Shown: positions 1 to 7,859 of the stretch, in pieces
Numbering within the stretch: the stretch's first letter is position 1
Layout of the letters: each line of letters opens with the position of its first letter
Source of the DNA: Actinomycetota bacterium
GTDB taxonomy: Bacteria > Actinomycetota > Humimicrobiia > Humimicrobiales > Humimicrobiaceae
NCBI GenBank assembly: GCA_023487035.1
Contig: JAMDEN010000083.1
Coordinates: forward strand, 1 to 52,333
Reading direction: 5' to 3'
Length of the DNA: 52,333 nt
The notes under the pieces: generated by a model
The model's database searches: none
Told to the model about the DNA's origin: nothing
What the model saw: the letters and a program-made list of their open reading frames with translations, nothing else
Program-made: the position numbers and the translations under genes

Positions 1-331
1 GAAATATTAAATCAATCTTATATCTCATCCAGAATGTATGAATGCTGTTGCAATTTTCAATTACAAATCCCTGATTATTCTTTAAGTTTTTAAATATAAG
101 ACCAAAAAGCCTGCTGAAAAAATTATTCGCAAATAATAATTCACTGCAAATTAATTTATATTCATCATTATCATCATATTTATCATTTTTATTATTATAC
201 CCATAAATATTTTTGTTGGAATTATCACTAATATTGTTATTTTTAGCATCATTATTGCCGATATCATAATTCAAAGCATCATCACTATTATCGTTGTTAG
301 GATTAGTAATAATTTTTTTATAAAGCTTCAT
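1..331 (-). CDS. DUF192 family protein, N-terminal part (runs off the left edge)
   Basis: Reading leftward from the ATG at 331, the frame stays open for 110 codons to the window edge. The first 60 or so residues are a low-complexity Asn/Asp-rich stretch. They are followed by the DUF192 core: FSRLFGLIFKNLKNNQGF, then a hydrophilic turn, then SIHTFWMRYKIDLIF. This matches the family pattern in which a GLMF segment is followed by a His/Met-Trp-Met-(R/K) block and a hydrophobic strand. DUF192 proteins are small beta-rich proteins, often exported, of unknown biochemical function. No signal peptide is visible, and the N/D-rich N-terminus is longer than usual. The C-terminal third lies outside the window. 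The family call is fairly firm; the start codon is less certain because no strong ribosome site is seen. Confidence 0.7.
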   Translation of the reverse strand, partial: MKLYKKIITNPNNDNSDDALNYDIGNNDAKNNNISDNSNKNIYGYNNKNDKYDDNDEYKLICSELLFANNFFSRLFGLIFKNLKNNQGFVIENCNSIHTFWMRYKIDLIF

Positions 332-404
332 TTAATTTTTCCAATTTCTATAATAAACTTTATCTTAAATCCTTTATAAATATCAAGTTTATAATAAATC
401 TTTT

Positions 405-660
405 TTATTTAAAATTTGCAATATTCAACTTAGTCGCAATTTCTGAGCGAAGCTCGAACTTTTTCTGAACTACAACCTCTGTGCTCTGACAAGTATAAAC
501 CTGCTCCGTCGCTCTTGCTGAGCGAAACAGGAAGGCAAAATTCCTTCCCCCAATCCCATTCCTTTTTGTCTGCCTGCAGAAAATCCCGGAGCATTTTTTC
601 GGACAGTAGGATCTCAAATTGTGTGGTGGGTGAAGTCAGGAAAAATTTCTCAGGTATTCT
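405..660. other. GC-richer non-coding island between DUF192 and tRNA-Pro
   Basis: The 475 bases between the DUF192 gene and the tRNA hold no recognisable gene. Positions about 430-650 are clearly richer in G and C than all the surrounding DNA. They contain a hairpin, GGAAGG-N7-CCTTCC, near 531-549, and two copies of TGAGCGAA (about 441 and 519). On the minus strand two overlapping frames are open for 60-70 codons, but neither translation resembles a known protein. The stretch could be a fossil of a mobile element or a transferred fragment, or an unrecognised structured RNA. Confidence 0.3.
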
Positions 661-806
661 TTAATTCTTTCATGATCTTCGCTTTCTTTGTCGCCCTTAA
701 AATATAGTCAAGAGTAATGTAAATAAATTATACATCCCGCTTGCTTTCTATCGAAAACAGTTCGAGCAATCAAACCTATTATCCTGAAAATTCGCAATGT
801 TTTGTA

Positions 807-885
807 TGGTCGGGATGGAGAGATTTGAACTCTCGACCTCAGCGTCCCGAACGCTGCGCGCTAAACCAAGCTGCGCTACATCCCG
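807..885 (-). tRNA. tRNA-Pro (anticodon CGG)
   Basis: The minus strand folds as a complete cloverleaf. The acceptor stem is CGGGATG/CATCCCG, the D stem is GCGC/GCGC, and the anticodon stem CAGCG/CGCTG encloses the loop TTCGGGA, giving anticodon CGG. The T stem is GAGAG/CTCTC with loop TTCAAAT. The 3' ACCA is encoded in the DNA. The CGGG...TAGCGCAGC start is typical of bacterial proline tRNAs. It reads the CCG codon, rare in such an AT-rich genome. Confidence 0.95.
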
Positions 886-1125
886 ATAATCATCCGATAA
901 AAAATCAGATAATAAATAATATATTACAAATAATATATATCTGACTATTAAACTATTAAGATATTTATATAATAAAAACAATACTTATTAATATTAAGAT
1001 AAAATAATAATTTTAACTATATTTAAATTTCAATACAATTATTTTTTTATTTTAACCTGTAAGCACTTTAAATTATAAGCCAAATTTAAAATATTAAAAT
1101 TACTTTCGCTTTATGAACTTTAAAT

Positions 1126-2391
1126 TTATGAACATTTCAAGTTTTTTAAAATTTTTGCAGCATCTTCAAAAGTATTTATTTTAAAGAACTCATGCTTAAT
1201 ACTTGAAATATCCTTTTTGCCTTTAAAAGCCCATCCCAAAATTTTTCTGAATTCTTTTACAGCTTTTCCCTCGCCTTTAAAAAGAATTAAAAATTTAAGA
1301 TATAAAAGCATGTAATCTGCCTTTAAATTATTACTTATTAAAAACCTTAAATTTACTAAGCTATCATTAGCCTCACTGCCATTAGTAAAATCATTTGCCT
1401 CACCACTATTAGCAAATTTAAGTAAAGTATACTGATTTTTCTTTAAAATAATATTTTTTTTAACATTATAATTCTTAATATTTAAATTATTGTTTGAGAC
1501 CAATAGCCCTAAAAGTAACTGCAGAAAAATCCATGGGTTTCCTCTTGCTGCTCTTCCTATCATCAAGCCATCACACCCTGTATATTCCATAACCCATTTT
1601 GCTTTATTTAAATTATCAATATCTCCACTTGCTATAACAGGAATATTAACAATGCTTTTTACCTTTTTAATATATTCATAATCAGCTTTTCCCGAATAAC
1701 CCTGCTTTACCGTTCTGCCATGAACTGATATTGCGTCAACTCCCTCGCCTTCTGCAATTTTTGCAATTCCAAGTATATTAATTTTGTTTTCATCCCATCC
1801 AATTCTTAATTTAACTGTTACCGGTTTTTTTATCTTTCTCTTAACTTTTTTTATAATTTTACCAATAGTTTCGGGTTCATTTAATAAATACCCTCCACTT
1901 TTTGTTTTTAACACTTTTGGAACAGGGCATCCCATATTTATGTCGATTATATCCGCATTTTCTTCGATTAAACTTGCAGCTTCTGCAATTACATTCGCAT
2001 CATTTCCAAAAATCTGAATTGCACATGGTTTTTCATAATCAGTTAGTTTTGTAATTTCAAAAGATTTTGCATGGTTATATATTAATCCATAGCTAGTTAC
2101 CATTTCTGAAAATGTGAGTGAGCAACCAGGATATTTTGCAAAAATCCTGTAAGTATTATCACTAATACCAGCCATTGGAGCAGCTATAACAGGATTATTT
2201 ATATTAACTGAAGAAATTTTAAAAGAATTGAATTTTATTTTTGAAAAATCCCCATCAACATCATCAACAATATCTGAATTTTCATCTTTAAAATTTATAT
2301 CATAAAAATCTGATAATTCTAGAAATAAAAGCTTATTTATTTCTTTAAATTTAAATATAAGTTTTTCTAATTCTTTCTTTTCATAATCCAT
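1126..2391 (-). CDS. dus: tRNA-dihydrouridine synthase (DusB-like)
   Basis: FMN-dependent enzyme that reduces uridines in the tRNA D-loop to dihydrouridine. Visible motifs are the flavin-binding N-terminus NPVIAAPMAGISDNTYR (about residue 66), DINMGCPVPKVLKTKSGG with the catalytic Cys at about 155, KLRIGWD, VHGRTVKQGYSG, IASGDIDN and MIGRAARGNPWIF. At 421 residues it is longer than the usual 320-340. The extra length is an N-terminal extension of about 55 residues and a low-complexity insertion around residues 300-345 containing the near-repeat SGEANDFTNGSEAND. The gene ends a leftward pair with coaX, 28 bases upstream. Dus genes often lie near coaX and lysS in Actinobacteria and Firmicutes. 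The subgroup (DusB) is inferred from the motif style. Confidence 0.92.
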   Translation of the reverse strand: MDYEKKELEKLIFKFKEINKLLFLELSDFYDINFKDENSDIVDDVDGDFSKIKFNSFKISSVNINNPVIAAPMAGISDNTYRIFAKYPGCSLTFSEMVTSYGLIYNHAKSFEITKLTDYEKPCAIQIFGNDANVIAEAASLIEENADIIDINMGCPVPKVLKTKSGGYLLNEPETIGKIIKKVKRKIKKPVTVKLRIGWDENKINILGIAKIAEGEGVDAISVHGRTVKQGYSGKADYEYIKKVKSIVNIPVIASGDIDNLNKAKWVMEYTGCDGLMIGRAARGNPWIFLQLLLGLLVSNNNLNIKNYNVKKNIILKKNQYTLLKFANSGEANDFTNGSEANDSLVNLRFLISNNLKADYMLLYLKFLILFKGEGKAVKEFRKILGWAFKGKKDISSIKHEFFKINTFEDAAKILKNLKCS

Positions 2392-2419
2392 TATTCATAA
2401 TTTATATTAATTAAAATAA

Positions 2420-3226
2420 TCAGCATTTATCTTCTTTTTTAATCTTATTCATATCATTTAATATTTTTATTCCTTTAAGAGTTAAATCATCATCAAATAT
2501 TTTTATATATTTACTTTTATTTTTTAGCAAATAAGACAATCCACCTGTTCCAATAATTAATGGGTTAAAATCTTCTTTACCATTTTTTTCTTCTTCAATT
2601 ATTTTTTCAATTATATAATCAACCTGACCAAGAAAACCAAATAATATCCCGGAACGTAATCCATCATAAGTATTTTTACCAATTATTTTTTCGGGCCAGC
2701 TTAAATCAACTTTTGAAAGCTTTGCTGCATACTTAAAAAGAGCTTCAGATGATATTTCAATACCAGGTGTAATTACTCCTCCAATATAATTTCCCTCATC
2801 TGATACAATATCAAATGTTGTAGCTGTTCCAAAATCTGCTACTATGGCAGGAAACCCATAAAGTTTTTTTGCTGCAATAGAGTTTGCTATCCTGTCAGAA
2901 CCAACCTCCATCGGATAATCATATATTATTTTTAATCCTGTTTTAACAGAACTGTTAATTATAAACGGCTCACACTTAAAATATTTCATACTCATTTTCT
3001 TTATTTCTTCAAGCATTCTTGGTACAACACTTGAAATTGCTATCTCCTCCACGCTTAAAGCATCGTAGCCTGAATTATTAAGAAAATTTAATAGTATTGA
3101 TCCTATCTCATCTGCCGTTTCATACCTGTATTTTGGAGTCCCCAGCCTCCATGTTGCTAAAATATCATCATCTTCAAATAAGCCTATAACAGTATGAGTA
3201 TTACCAACATCAATTGCTAAAAGCAT
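2420..3226 (-). CDS. coaX: Type III pantothenate kinase
   Basis: Catalyses the ATP-dependent phosphorylation of pantothenate, the first step of coenzyme A synthesis. The 268-residue length is typical of CoaX. It has the ASKHA-fold signatures: LLAIDVGNTHTVIGLFE at the N-terminus (phosphate loop), a YRYETADEIG segment, VGSDRIAN, VADFGTATTFDIV (about residue 132), GGVITPGIEIS, and GTGGLSYLL near the C-terminus. The ATG is preceded by AGGAG at a good distance. The dus gene follows directly, so the two are probably co-transcribed. No promoter is obvious because a mobile-element-like insertion lies about 90 bases upstream. Confidence 0.95.
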   Translation of the reverse strand: MLLAIDVGNTHTVIGLFEDDDILATWRLGTPKYRYETADEIGSILLNFLNNSGYDALSVEEIAISSVVPRMLEEIKKMSMKYFKCEPFIINSSVKTGLKIIYDYPMEVGSDRIANSIAAKKLYGFPAIVADFGTATTFDIVSDEGNYIGGVITPGIEISSEALFKYAAKLSKVDLSWPEKIIGKNTYDGLRSGILFGFLGQVDYIIEKIIEEEKNGKEDFNPLIIGTGGLSYLLKNKSKYIKIFDDDLTLKGIKILNDMNKIKKEDKC

Positions 3227-3319
3227 TTTAGTCTCCTATTTTATAAAAAAATTAACAAAAATAATTAATAAAAACCGATAAACAATTAATTTGTCAAATT
3301 AAATAAATTAAAATAAATT

Positions 3320-3532
3320 GTACTATCTAAAAGAACTGTTTACAGTTTATATTTAATGGCTTTTAGATAATATAATAAAATTAAAAAATTTATTTAATAA
3401 ATGTTACAAATATAACTAAAATAAGATTAATATTAAGGTTTATGTAACATATAAAAAAATTATATTTTTTAAAATATTTGTTATCTCTTTACTTTTATTA
3501 TAAAAACTGTAAACACCAAGCTTAGATAGTAC
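3320..3532. mobile_element. MITE-like element, 213 bp, with terminal inverted repeats and 9-bp target duplication
   Basis: The ends are inverted copies: GTACTATCTAA at the left and TTAGATAGTAC at the right. The similarity continues inward to TGTTTACAGTTT at the left and its complement AAACTGTAAACA at the right, so the imperfect inverted repeats are about 30 bases. The direct repeat AAATAAATT abuts both ends (3311-3319 and 3533-3541), as expected for a target-site duplication. The interior is AT-rich without any open frame, so the element would need a transposase in trans. A 9-bp duplication is compatible with several DDE families, but the parent family cannot be named from one copy. Confidence 0.7.
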
Positions 3533-3708
3533 AAATAAATTAATACTAATAAAAGTAGTTTCTGATGAATAAATCAACATTTTGGAAAAATCATTAAAAT
3601 TTTAGCTTAAATTCTTTAAATATTTTTAATTTTTTCCAATTATTCAGCATTAAATAAGTAATTATGAGTTATTATAAATTAATCTAAAAAAATAAAAAGA
3701 GACAGCTT

Positions 3709-4551
3709 TTAAACATTAACATAACTTCTAAAAGAAAGAGGAAGATCAAGTCCATTTTCAAGAAGAAATTCTTTATTTTTTAAAATTTCTTTTGTTATTC
3801 CATCATAAACAATTTCACCATTATTTAATATTATACATCTTTCTGAAAATTCATAAGCCAAATCCATATCATGAGTTGAAATAATCATTGTTTTGTTTAA
3901 TGACTTTATTAAATTAATAAAATTCTCTCTGTTTTTCGGATCAAGATTACTGGACGGTTCATCCAAAATTAATATTTTTGGATTATAAGATAAAGCGGTA
4001 GCAAGAGCAGCTAATTTTTTTTCACCGAAGCTTAAAAAATGAGGAATCTCGTCTTCTTTATTTTTTAAATTTACTTTGTTTAATGTTTCAATAACAGTAT
4101 CTTTAATATATTGCATATTACTTGCTCTTAAATCATTATTTTTTTTAAGAAAATTAACAAGACCGAATGCAACATCTTCAAATACCGAAGTTGAAAAAAG
4201 CTGATCATCAGGATTTTGAAAAACAAATCCTATATTTTCTCTAATATCATAAATATTTTTTAAATTCATTTGCTTACCAAAAATATAAATATTACCACCA
4301 CCGGAATTGTTTTTGTTTTCTTTCAAGTATTCTTCCATAAGCCCGGCAATATTTAATAATAAGGTTGATTTACCAGCTCCATTTGGTCCGATAATAGATA
4401 TTTTTTCACCAACATTAACAGTAAAATTTATATTTTTTAAAACTTCTTTATAAGACAGGATATGATAATTCTGTCTTTTTGCCTGCATATATCTAAAGCT
4501 GAAATTTTCAACTTTAATAGCTTCAGTAATAAAATTAAAATTTTCTTCCAA
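3709..4551 (-). CDS. ECF nickel/cobalt transporter ATPase (CbiO/NikO type)
   Basis: ATP-binding subunit that powers the energy-coupling-factor metal importer, acting on the cytoplasmic side of the membrane. The Walker A motif GPNGAGKST is at residues 55-63, the Q-loop FQNPDDQ at about 110, the ABC signature LSFGEKK at 173, Walker B LILDEPS at 194 followed by SNLDP, and the H-loop STHD at about 225. The FQNPDDQLFS sequence is characteristic of ECF ATPases. It is the last gene of the leftward M-N-Q-O operon, 68 bases after cbiQ. Length (280) is normal. Cobalt versus nickel cannot be told from the ATPase; the operator upstream of the first gene favours nickel. Confidence 0.9.
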   Translation of the reverse strand: MEENFNFITEAIKVENFSFRYMQAKRQNYHILSYKEVLKNINFTVNVGEKISIIGPNGAGKSTLLLNIAGLMEEYLKENKNNSGGGNIYIFGKQMNLKNIYDIRENIGFVFQNPDDQLFSTSVFEDVAFGLVNFLKKNNDLRASNMQYIKDTVIETLNKVNLKNKEDEIPHFLSFGEKKLAALATALSYNPKILILDEPSSNLDPKNRENFINLIKSLNKTMIISTHDMDLAYEFSERCIILNNGEIVYDGITKEILKNKEFLLENGLDLPLSFRSYVNV

Positions 4552-4619
4552 TTGTAATCCTTGATTTAGTAATGAATTATTATTTATTAAAAATTAAAAT
4601 AATTTTTTAATAAATAAGA

Positions 4620-5387
4620 TTATAACAATAGAAAATGTTTTATAAAAGGGAAATTAATAAAGCTAATAATTCTTATCAGAATATCGAAAAATAATAAAGA
4701 TACGATTACTGCAATTCCAGCCAAGCTGATTTTTTGATTTTCAGCTAAAGAATAAAAACTTCCATCAAAACCTCTTGATTGCATAGCCATAAAAATATTT
4801 TCTGCTCTTGTAAAAGTTCTAATAAACAAATTACCAATAAGATAAGCTGTTTTTTTGTCTGCAATAAAACCTGATTTCTTAAACATTCTGGAATTAATTG
4901 CTCTTTTACCTATTTCAAATTCGTCTTTAAACAAAAAAAGATATCTATACATCAGAAATATTATTGAGACAACTATCTTAGGAACATAAAGTTTTCTTAA
5001 ACCCCAGAAAATTTCTCTTTCATCAGTTGAAGTAATTAGTGCACAAAGAAGAAATAAAGACAAAAAAGATTTAATTAACACTGAATAAAAAGTTATCAAC
5101 CCATTATCTGTTATATGAATTTTAATAAAATTTAAATTAATTTCATATAATATAATACCCTTGCTGGCAAAAGGTATAAAAATTGAAAGAAAAAAAGGAA
5201 TTAAAAACAACTTAAAAAGTCTTTTTACAAATTTTAAAAAATCAGGTTTAAATAAAATAGAAATAATAATAGCTAAAACAAAATAAAAACAAAAAATATT
5301 ATAGCTGGCTTTACCAACACTTACTATAAAAAAAATAGTAACTATTGTAATAATTAATTTTACTCTTATATCTATTATATCTTTCAT
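4620..5387 (-). CDS. ECF nickel/cobalt transporter transmembrane protein (CbiQ/NikQ type)
   Basis: The T-component of the importer, joining the substrate-binding subunit to the ATPase. It is a 255-residue hydrophobic protein with four to five membrane segments. The cytoplasmic coupling region includes RYLFLFKDEFEIGKRAINSR (about residues 148-167) and LFIRTFTRAENIFMAMQSRGFDG. The A-R-G-like box MAMQSRGFDG is the conserved CbiQ coupling-helix motif. It lies between the PDGLE-protein gene and the ATPase gene in the same orientation. The family is secure; metal specificity is not visible in this subunit. Confidence 0.9.
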   Translation of the reverse strand: MKDIIDIRVKLIITIVTIFFIVSVGKASYNIFCFYFVLAIIISILFKPDFLKFVKRLFKLFLIPFFLSIFIPFASKGIILYEINLNFIKIHITDNGLITFYSVLIKSFLSLFLLCALITSTDEREIFWGLRKLYVPKIVVSIIFLMYRYLFLFKDEFEIGKRAINSRMFKKSGFIADKKTAYLIGNLFIRTFTRAENIFMAMQSRGFDGSFYSLAENQKISLAGIAVIVSLLFFDILIRIISFINFPFIKHFLLL

Positions 5388-5552
5388 AAAAATATTATGT
5401 TTTTAATAAAAATTCATAAAAAAACTTGTTTTTAAATTTTTAATTTTTTAATCTTATAAAACAAAATAAATCATTAAAATGAAATTAATCAGCATGTGAA
5501 ATGTTTAATAAAGTATTTTCGTATTTTTATTTTCGTATCTTTTTTAATTTAT

Positions 5553-5876
5553 TTAATGCTTATTTTTTAAATTTTTATTTTTATTTATCAAAAAAGTTAT
5601 TACATAAATTAAAGCAAAAACTACAAAAATAATTAAAACTCCAAAAAATCCAGCAAGAGAAGTTTGCCAGAAAGTGCTTTTTATACCAGGAAATGAATAA
5701 TCCGGTATTATAAATTTAATATTTACAAGATTTGCTGCTTTATCTGCAAAACCTAGTTTATCTGCTACTTTTTCAAGCCCATCAGGATACTTTGATGCTA
5801 AAGGGGATAAAAACAAACCAACAAAAATCGCTGCTATTGCAATAATTATAATAAATATTTTATCTTTCATTTTCAT
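5553..5876 (-). CDS. PDGLE-domain auxiliary subunit of the metal ECF transporter (NikN-like)
   Basis: A 107-residue protein with an N-terminal membrane segment (about residues 6-24), an extracytoplasmic loop, and a C-terminal membrane segment (about 73-96). The loop begins with ASKYPDGLEKVADKLGF, which is the PDGLE signature. In family knowledge, PDGLE proteins replace or complement CbiN in nickel and cobalt ECF importers and often occur as a C-terminal part of NikMN fusions. Here it is a separate gene between the M and Q genes. The position and motif together make the role as the small accessory subunit clear. Confidence 0.85.
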   Translation of the reverse strand: MKMKDKIFIIIIAIAAIFVGLFLSPLASKYPDGLEKVADKLGFADKAANLVNIKFIIPDYSFPGIKSTFWQTSLAGFFGVLIIFVVFALIYVITFLINKNKNLKNKH

Positions 5877-6055
5877 AGTAACTCTCTTTACTTTAATTAT
5901 TTTTTTACTTTGTTTTAGTTTTAATTAATTTATTAAAATATATTTATAATGATCTTTTATTTTTTAATATAAATGCTGTTGTGATTCTATTAATAAATTT
6001 ATTAATTATCTTTTATATTTTTTATTTATTATTTGACTATAATATTTATCTTATT

Positions 6056-6730
6056 TTACTTATTATTTTCTTTAGCTTCTATTAAAGCAGGTTTATCCCA
6101 ATTTCTTGTAAGTATAATATCCGGCTTAACTTTATCAATAAATGCAATTACCAGAGTGGTTATAATTGCTTCACCAACTCCGATTAACATATGGATGGGA
6201 ACCATGGATCCCAGAGTAATACCAAGAGAATAAGTACCTGAAATTGCAAGTTCAAAGCTGCAAAAAGTTGCAGCAACTACTACAGAAAACCATGAAGAAA
6301 AAGCTACAGCAGTATAAAAAACAGCACGTGACTTCGAAAACCTTGTAATAAGTTTATATATCATATAAGCACTTATAACGCCTACTATTGCCATATTAAA
6401 AACATTTGCTCCAAGTGCAGTAATACCGCCATCTCCAAATGCAAAAGCCTGCACTATTAAAACAATTGTTATGATAATTCCACCAGCATAAGGTCCTAAA
6501 ATAATAGAAACTAATGCTGCACCTAATAAATGTCCGGAAGTTCCTCCAATTATTGTAAAATTAATCATTTGTGCTGCAAAAACTAAAGCTGCAAAAACAC
6601 CCATAACTACAACTACTCTTGCCCTGAAAAATTGCTTCACCTTAATTATTGCTACAATAAATCCTGATAAAGAAAATATTCCTGTACCTGCAGCAGTTTT
6701 CAAATCAATAAAGCCATCTGGAATATGCAT
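6056..6730 (-). CDS. Nickel/cobalt ECF transporter substrate-binding membrane protein (CbiM/NikM)
   Basis: The S-component that binds Ni2+ or Co2+. It begins with MHIPDGFID, the hallmark N-terminus of CbiM/NikM in which the free amino group, His2 and further residues form the metal site. About six membrane segments follow. GGTSGHLLGAALVSIILGP (about residue 62) carries the conserved His of the second metal-ligand loop, and FGDGGITALGANVFNMA is the second family signature. First gene of the operon; AAAGG lies upstream of the ATG. A NikR-like palindrome 34-60 bases upstream suggests repression by nickel, so the cargo is more likely nickel than cobalt. Confidence 0.92.
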   Translation of the reverse strand: MHIPDGFIDLKTAAGTGIFSLSGFIVAIIKVKQFFRARVVVVMGVFAALVFAAQMINFTIIGGTSGHLLGAALVSIILGPYAGGIIITIVLIVQAFAFGDGGITALGANVFNMAIVGVISAYMIYKLITRFSKSRAVFYTAVAFSSWFSVVVAATFCSFELAISGTYSLGITLGSMVPIHMLIGVGEAIITTLVIAFIDKVKPDIILTRNWDKPALIEAKENNK

Positions 6731-6763
6731 TCACAATCCTTTCTTAAGTTATTTTAGCTAAAA

Positions 6764-6790
6764 GTGTTACTTTTTTAAAAAAAATAACAC
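6764..6790 (-). promoter_or_regulatory. NikR-like operator upstream of the metal-uptake operon
   Basis: On the plus strand the sequence is GTGTTAC, 13 bases of A/T, then ATAACAC. From published comparative work on nickel regulons (recalled), NikR sites in Desulfovibrio-type bacteria follow GTGTTAC-N13/14-GTAACAC; this site differs in one base. It lies 34-60 bases in front of the ATG of the M gene, a position suited to repression. No nikR gene is in the window. Confidence 0.6.
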
Positions 6791-6887
6791 TTATTTATAT
6801 TAGCACTTAACAATTATGATAGCAACAAAAATAATAGAAATTTTTAAAAAAATTTTTTATAAAAAAATATTAAAGTGGAAATAAGAG

Positions 6888-6978
6888 GTAGCTAATAAAT
6901 TACATCTATAACATGTCGTAACACAGCTTCTTCTGGCAGAGGTTTTAAAAGTAGCTAATAAATTACATTTAGAGCATG
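6888..6978. repeat. Short direct repeat overlapping the 3' end of folBK
   Basis: GTAGCTAATAAATTACAT occurs at 6888-6905 and again at 6951-6968. The similarity continues for 10 more bases with three mismatches (28 bases, 25 identical). The second copy runs into the stop codon of folBK, so the first copy looks like a duplicated fragment of the gene's 3' end and trailer. Confidence 0.5.
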
Positions 6979-7859
6979 TGGTTTATTTTTATTACCTTAT
7001 CAGAAAAGTTTTTTATTTTTATATATTCATTAATATCCATATCATTTATCTTAAAATCTGGAGCTATTTCTGATAAAGGAATTAAAACAAAATTTCTTTC
7101 AGATAATTTCGGGTGAGGAATTTTTAAAATATCTGAATCTATATTTAATCCCTCAATAAATAAAATATCAATATCGATTATTCTTGGACCGTTTTTTATA
7201 ATCTGATTTTCTCTTCCCATTTCAAATTCAATATTCTTAATATTTCCAAGAATCACAAAAGGATTAATTGAATTTTTAATTGCAGTTTTTATAACAATAT
7301 TATAAAAATTTTCCTGTTCTTTATAGTACATGGGTTCAGTTTCATATATAGATGAAACTTTTAAAATTTCAAAAACAGCGGATTCATTTATCATTTTTAA
7401 TGCTTTTTTAATATTTTCTAGCTTATTTCCTTTATTTGTGCCAATTGAAAGATATATGATTCTGTAATTTTCAGATTTTTGAGACTTTTGATTAAATTTA
7501 TTTAATGTTAAGTTAAAAGAGACACCAACACTATCAAGCTTTTCATCTATAGGCGGATTTATTTTTTCTACTTTAACTTTTACCTTGCTAATTAAAGAGG
7601 ATAACTCAAAAATTTTATAACAAATTTTCTCTGCTAAGGTTTCAAGCAAATTAAATTTGTTACTGGAATTAATTTCTTTTATTATTTTTATAACTTCAGA
7701 ATAATTTACCGTTTCAGATAAATTATCAATCCCGTTAAAGCTACCTTTATTTATTATTATTCCAACATTAAAAACAAAATACTGTCCTTCTTCTTTTTCT
7801 TCAGGTTTTACTCCATGATAACCATATAAGCTTAAATTTTTAATAAATATTTTAAACAT
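6969..7859 (-). CDS. folBK: Bifunctional dihydroneopterin aldolase / 6-hydroxymethyldihydropterin pyrophosphokinase
   Basis: A FolB-FolK fusion carrying out two consecutive steps of dihydrofolate synthesis. Residues 1 to about 118 are FolB: IKNLSLYGYHGVKPEEKEEGQ, then LSETVNYSEVIK, LLETLAEKI, and KVKVEKINPPI. Residues about 128-296 are FolK: IIYLSIGTNKGNKLENI, VSSIYETEPMYYKEQENFYN, the GPRIIDIDILFI metal/ATP site and HPKLSERNFVLIPLSEIAP. The gene overlaps the end of folP by 8 bases, so the two are translationally coupled. FolBK fusions are known in several bacterial groups. Both halves keep their signatures and look functional. Confidence 0.93.
   Translation of the reverse strand: MFKIFIKNLSLYGYHGVKPEEKEEGQYFVFNVGIIINKGSFNGIDNLSETVNYSEVIKIIKEINSSNKFNLLETLAEKICYKIFELSSLISKVKVKVEKINPPIDEKLDSVGVSFNLTLNKFNQKSQKSENYRIIYLSIGTNKGNKLENIKKALKMINESAVFEILKVSSIYETEPMYYKEQENFYNIVIKTAIKNSINPFVILGNIKNIEFEMGRENQIIKNGPRIIDIDILFIEGLNIDSDILKIPHPKLSERNFVLIPLSEIAPDFKINDMDINEYIKIKNFSDKVIKINHML

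Noticed and set aside
405-617. 70-codon minus-strand open frame in the GC-rich island
   Set aside because: No ribosome site, no domain, and an overlapping frame on the same strand is equally open; reported as an unexplained island instead of a gene.
741-981. Open frames on both strands over the tRNA-Pro gene
   Set aside because: They are artefacts of the tRNA sequence and its flanks; the cloverleaf explains the region.
6731-6968. Possible cobalamin riboswitch upstream of the M gene
   Set aside because: The conserved B12-box and the GC-rich helices are missing; the short NikR-like palindrome explains the signal better.
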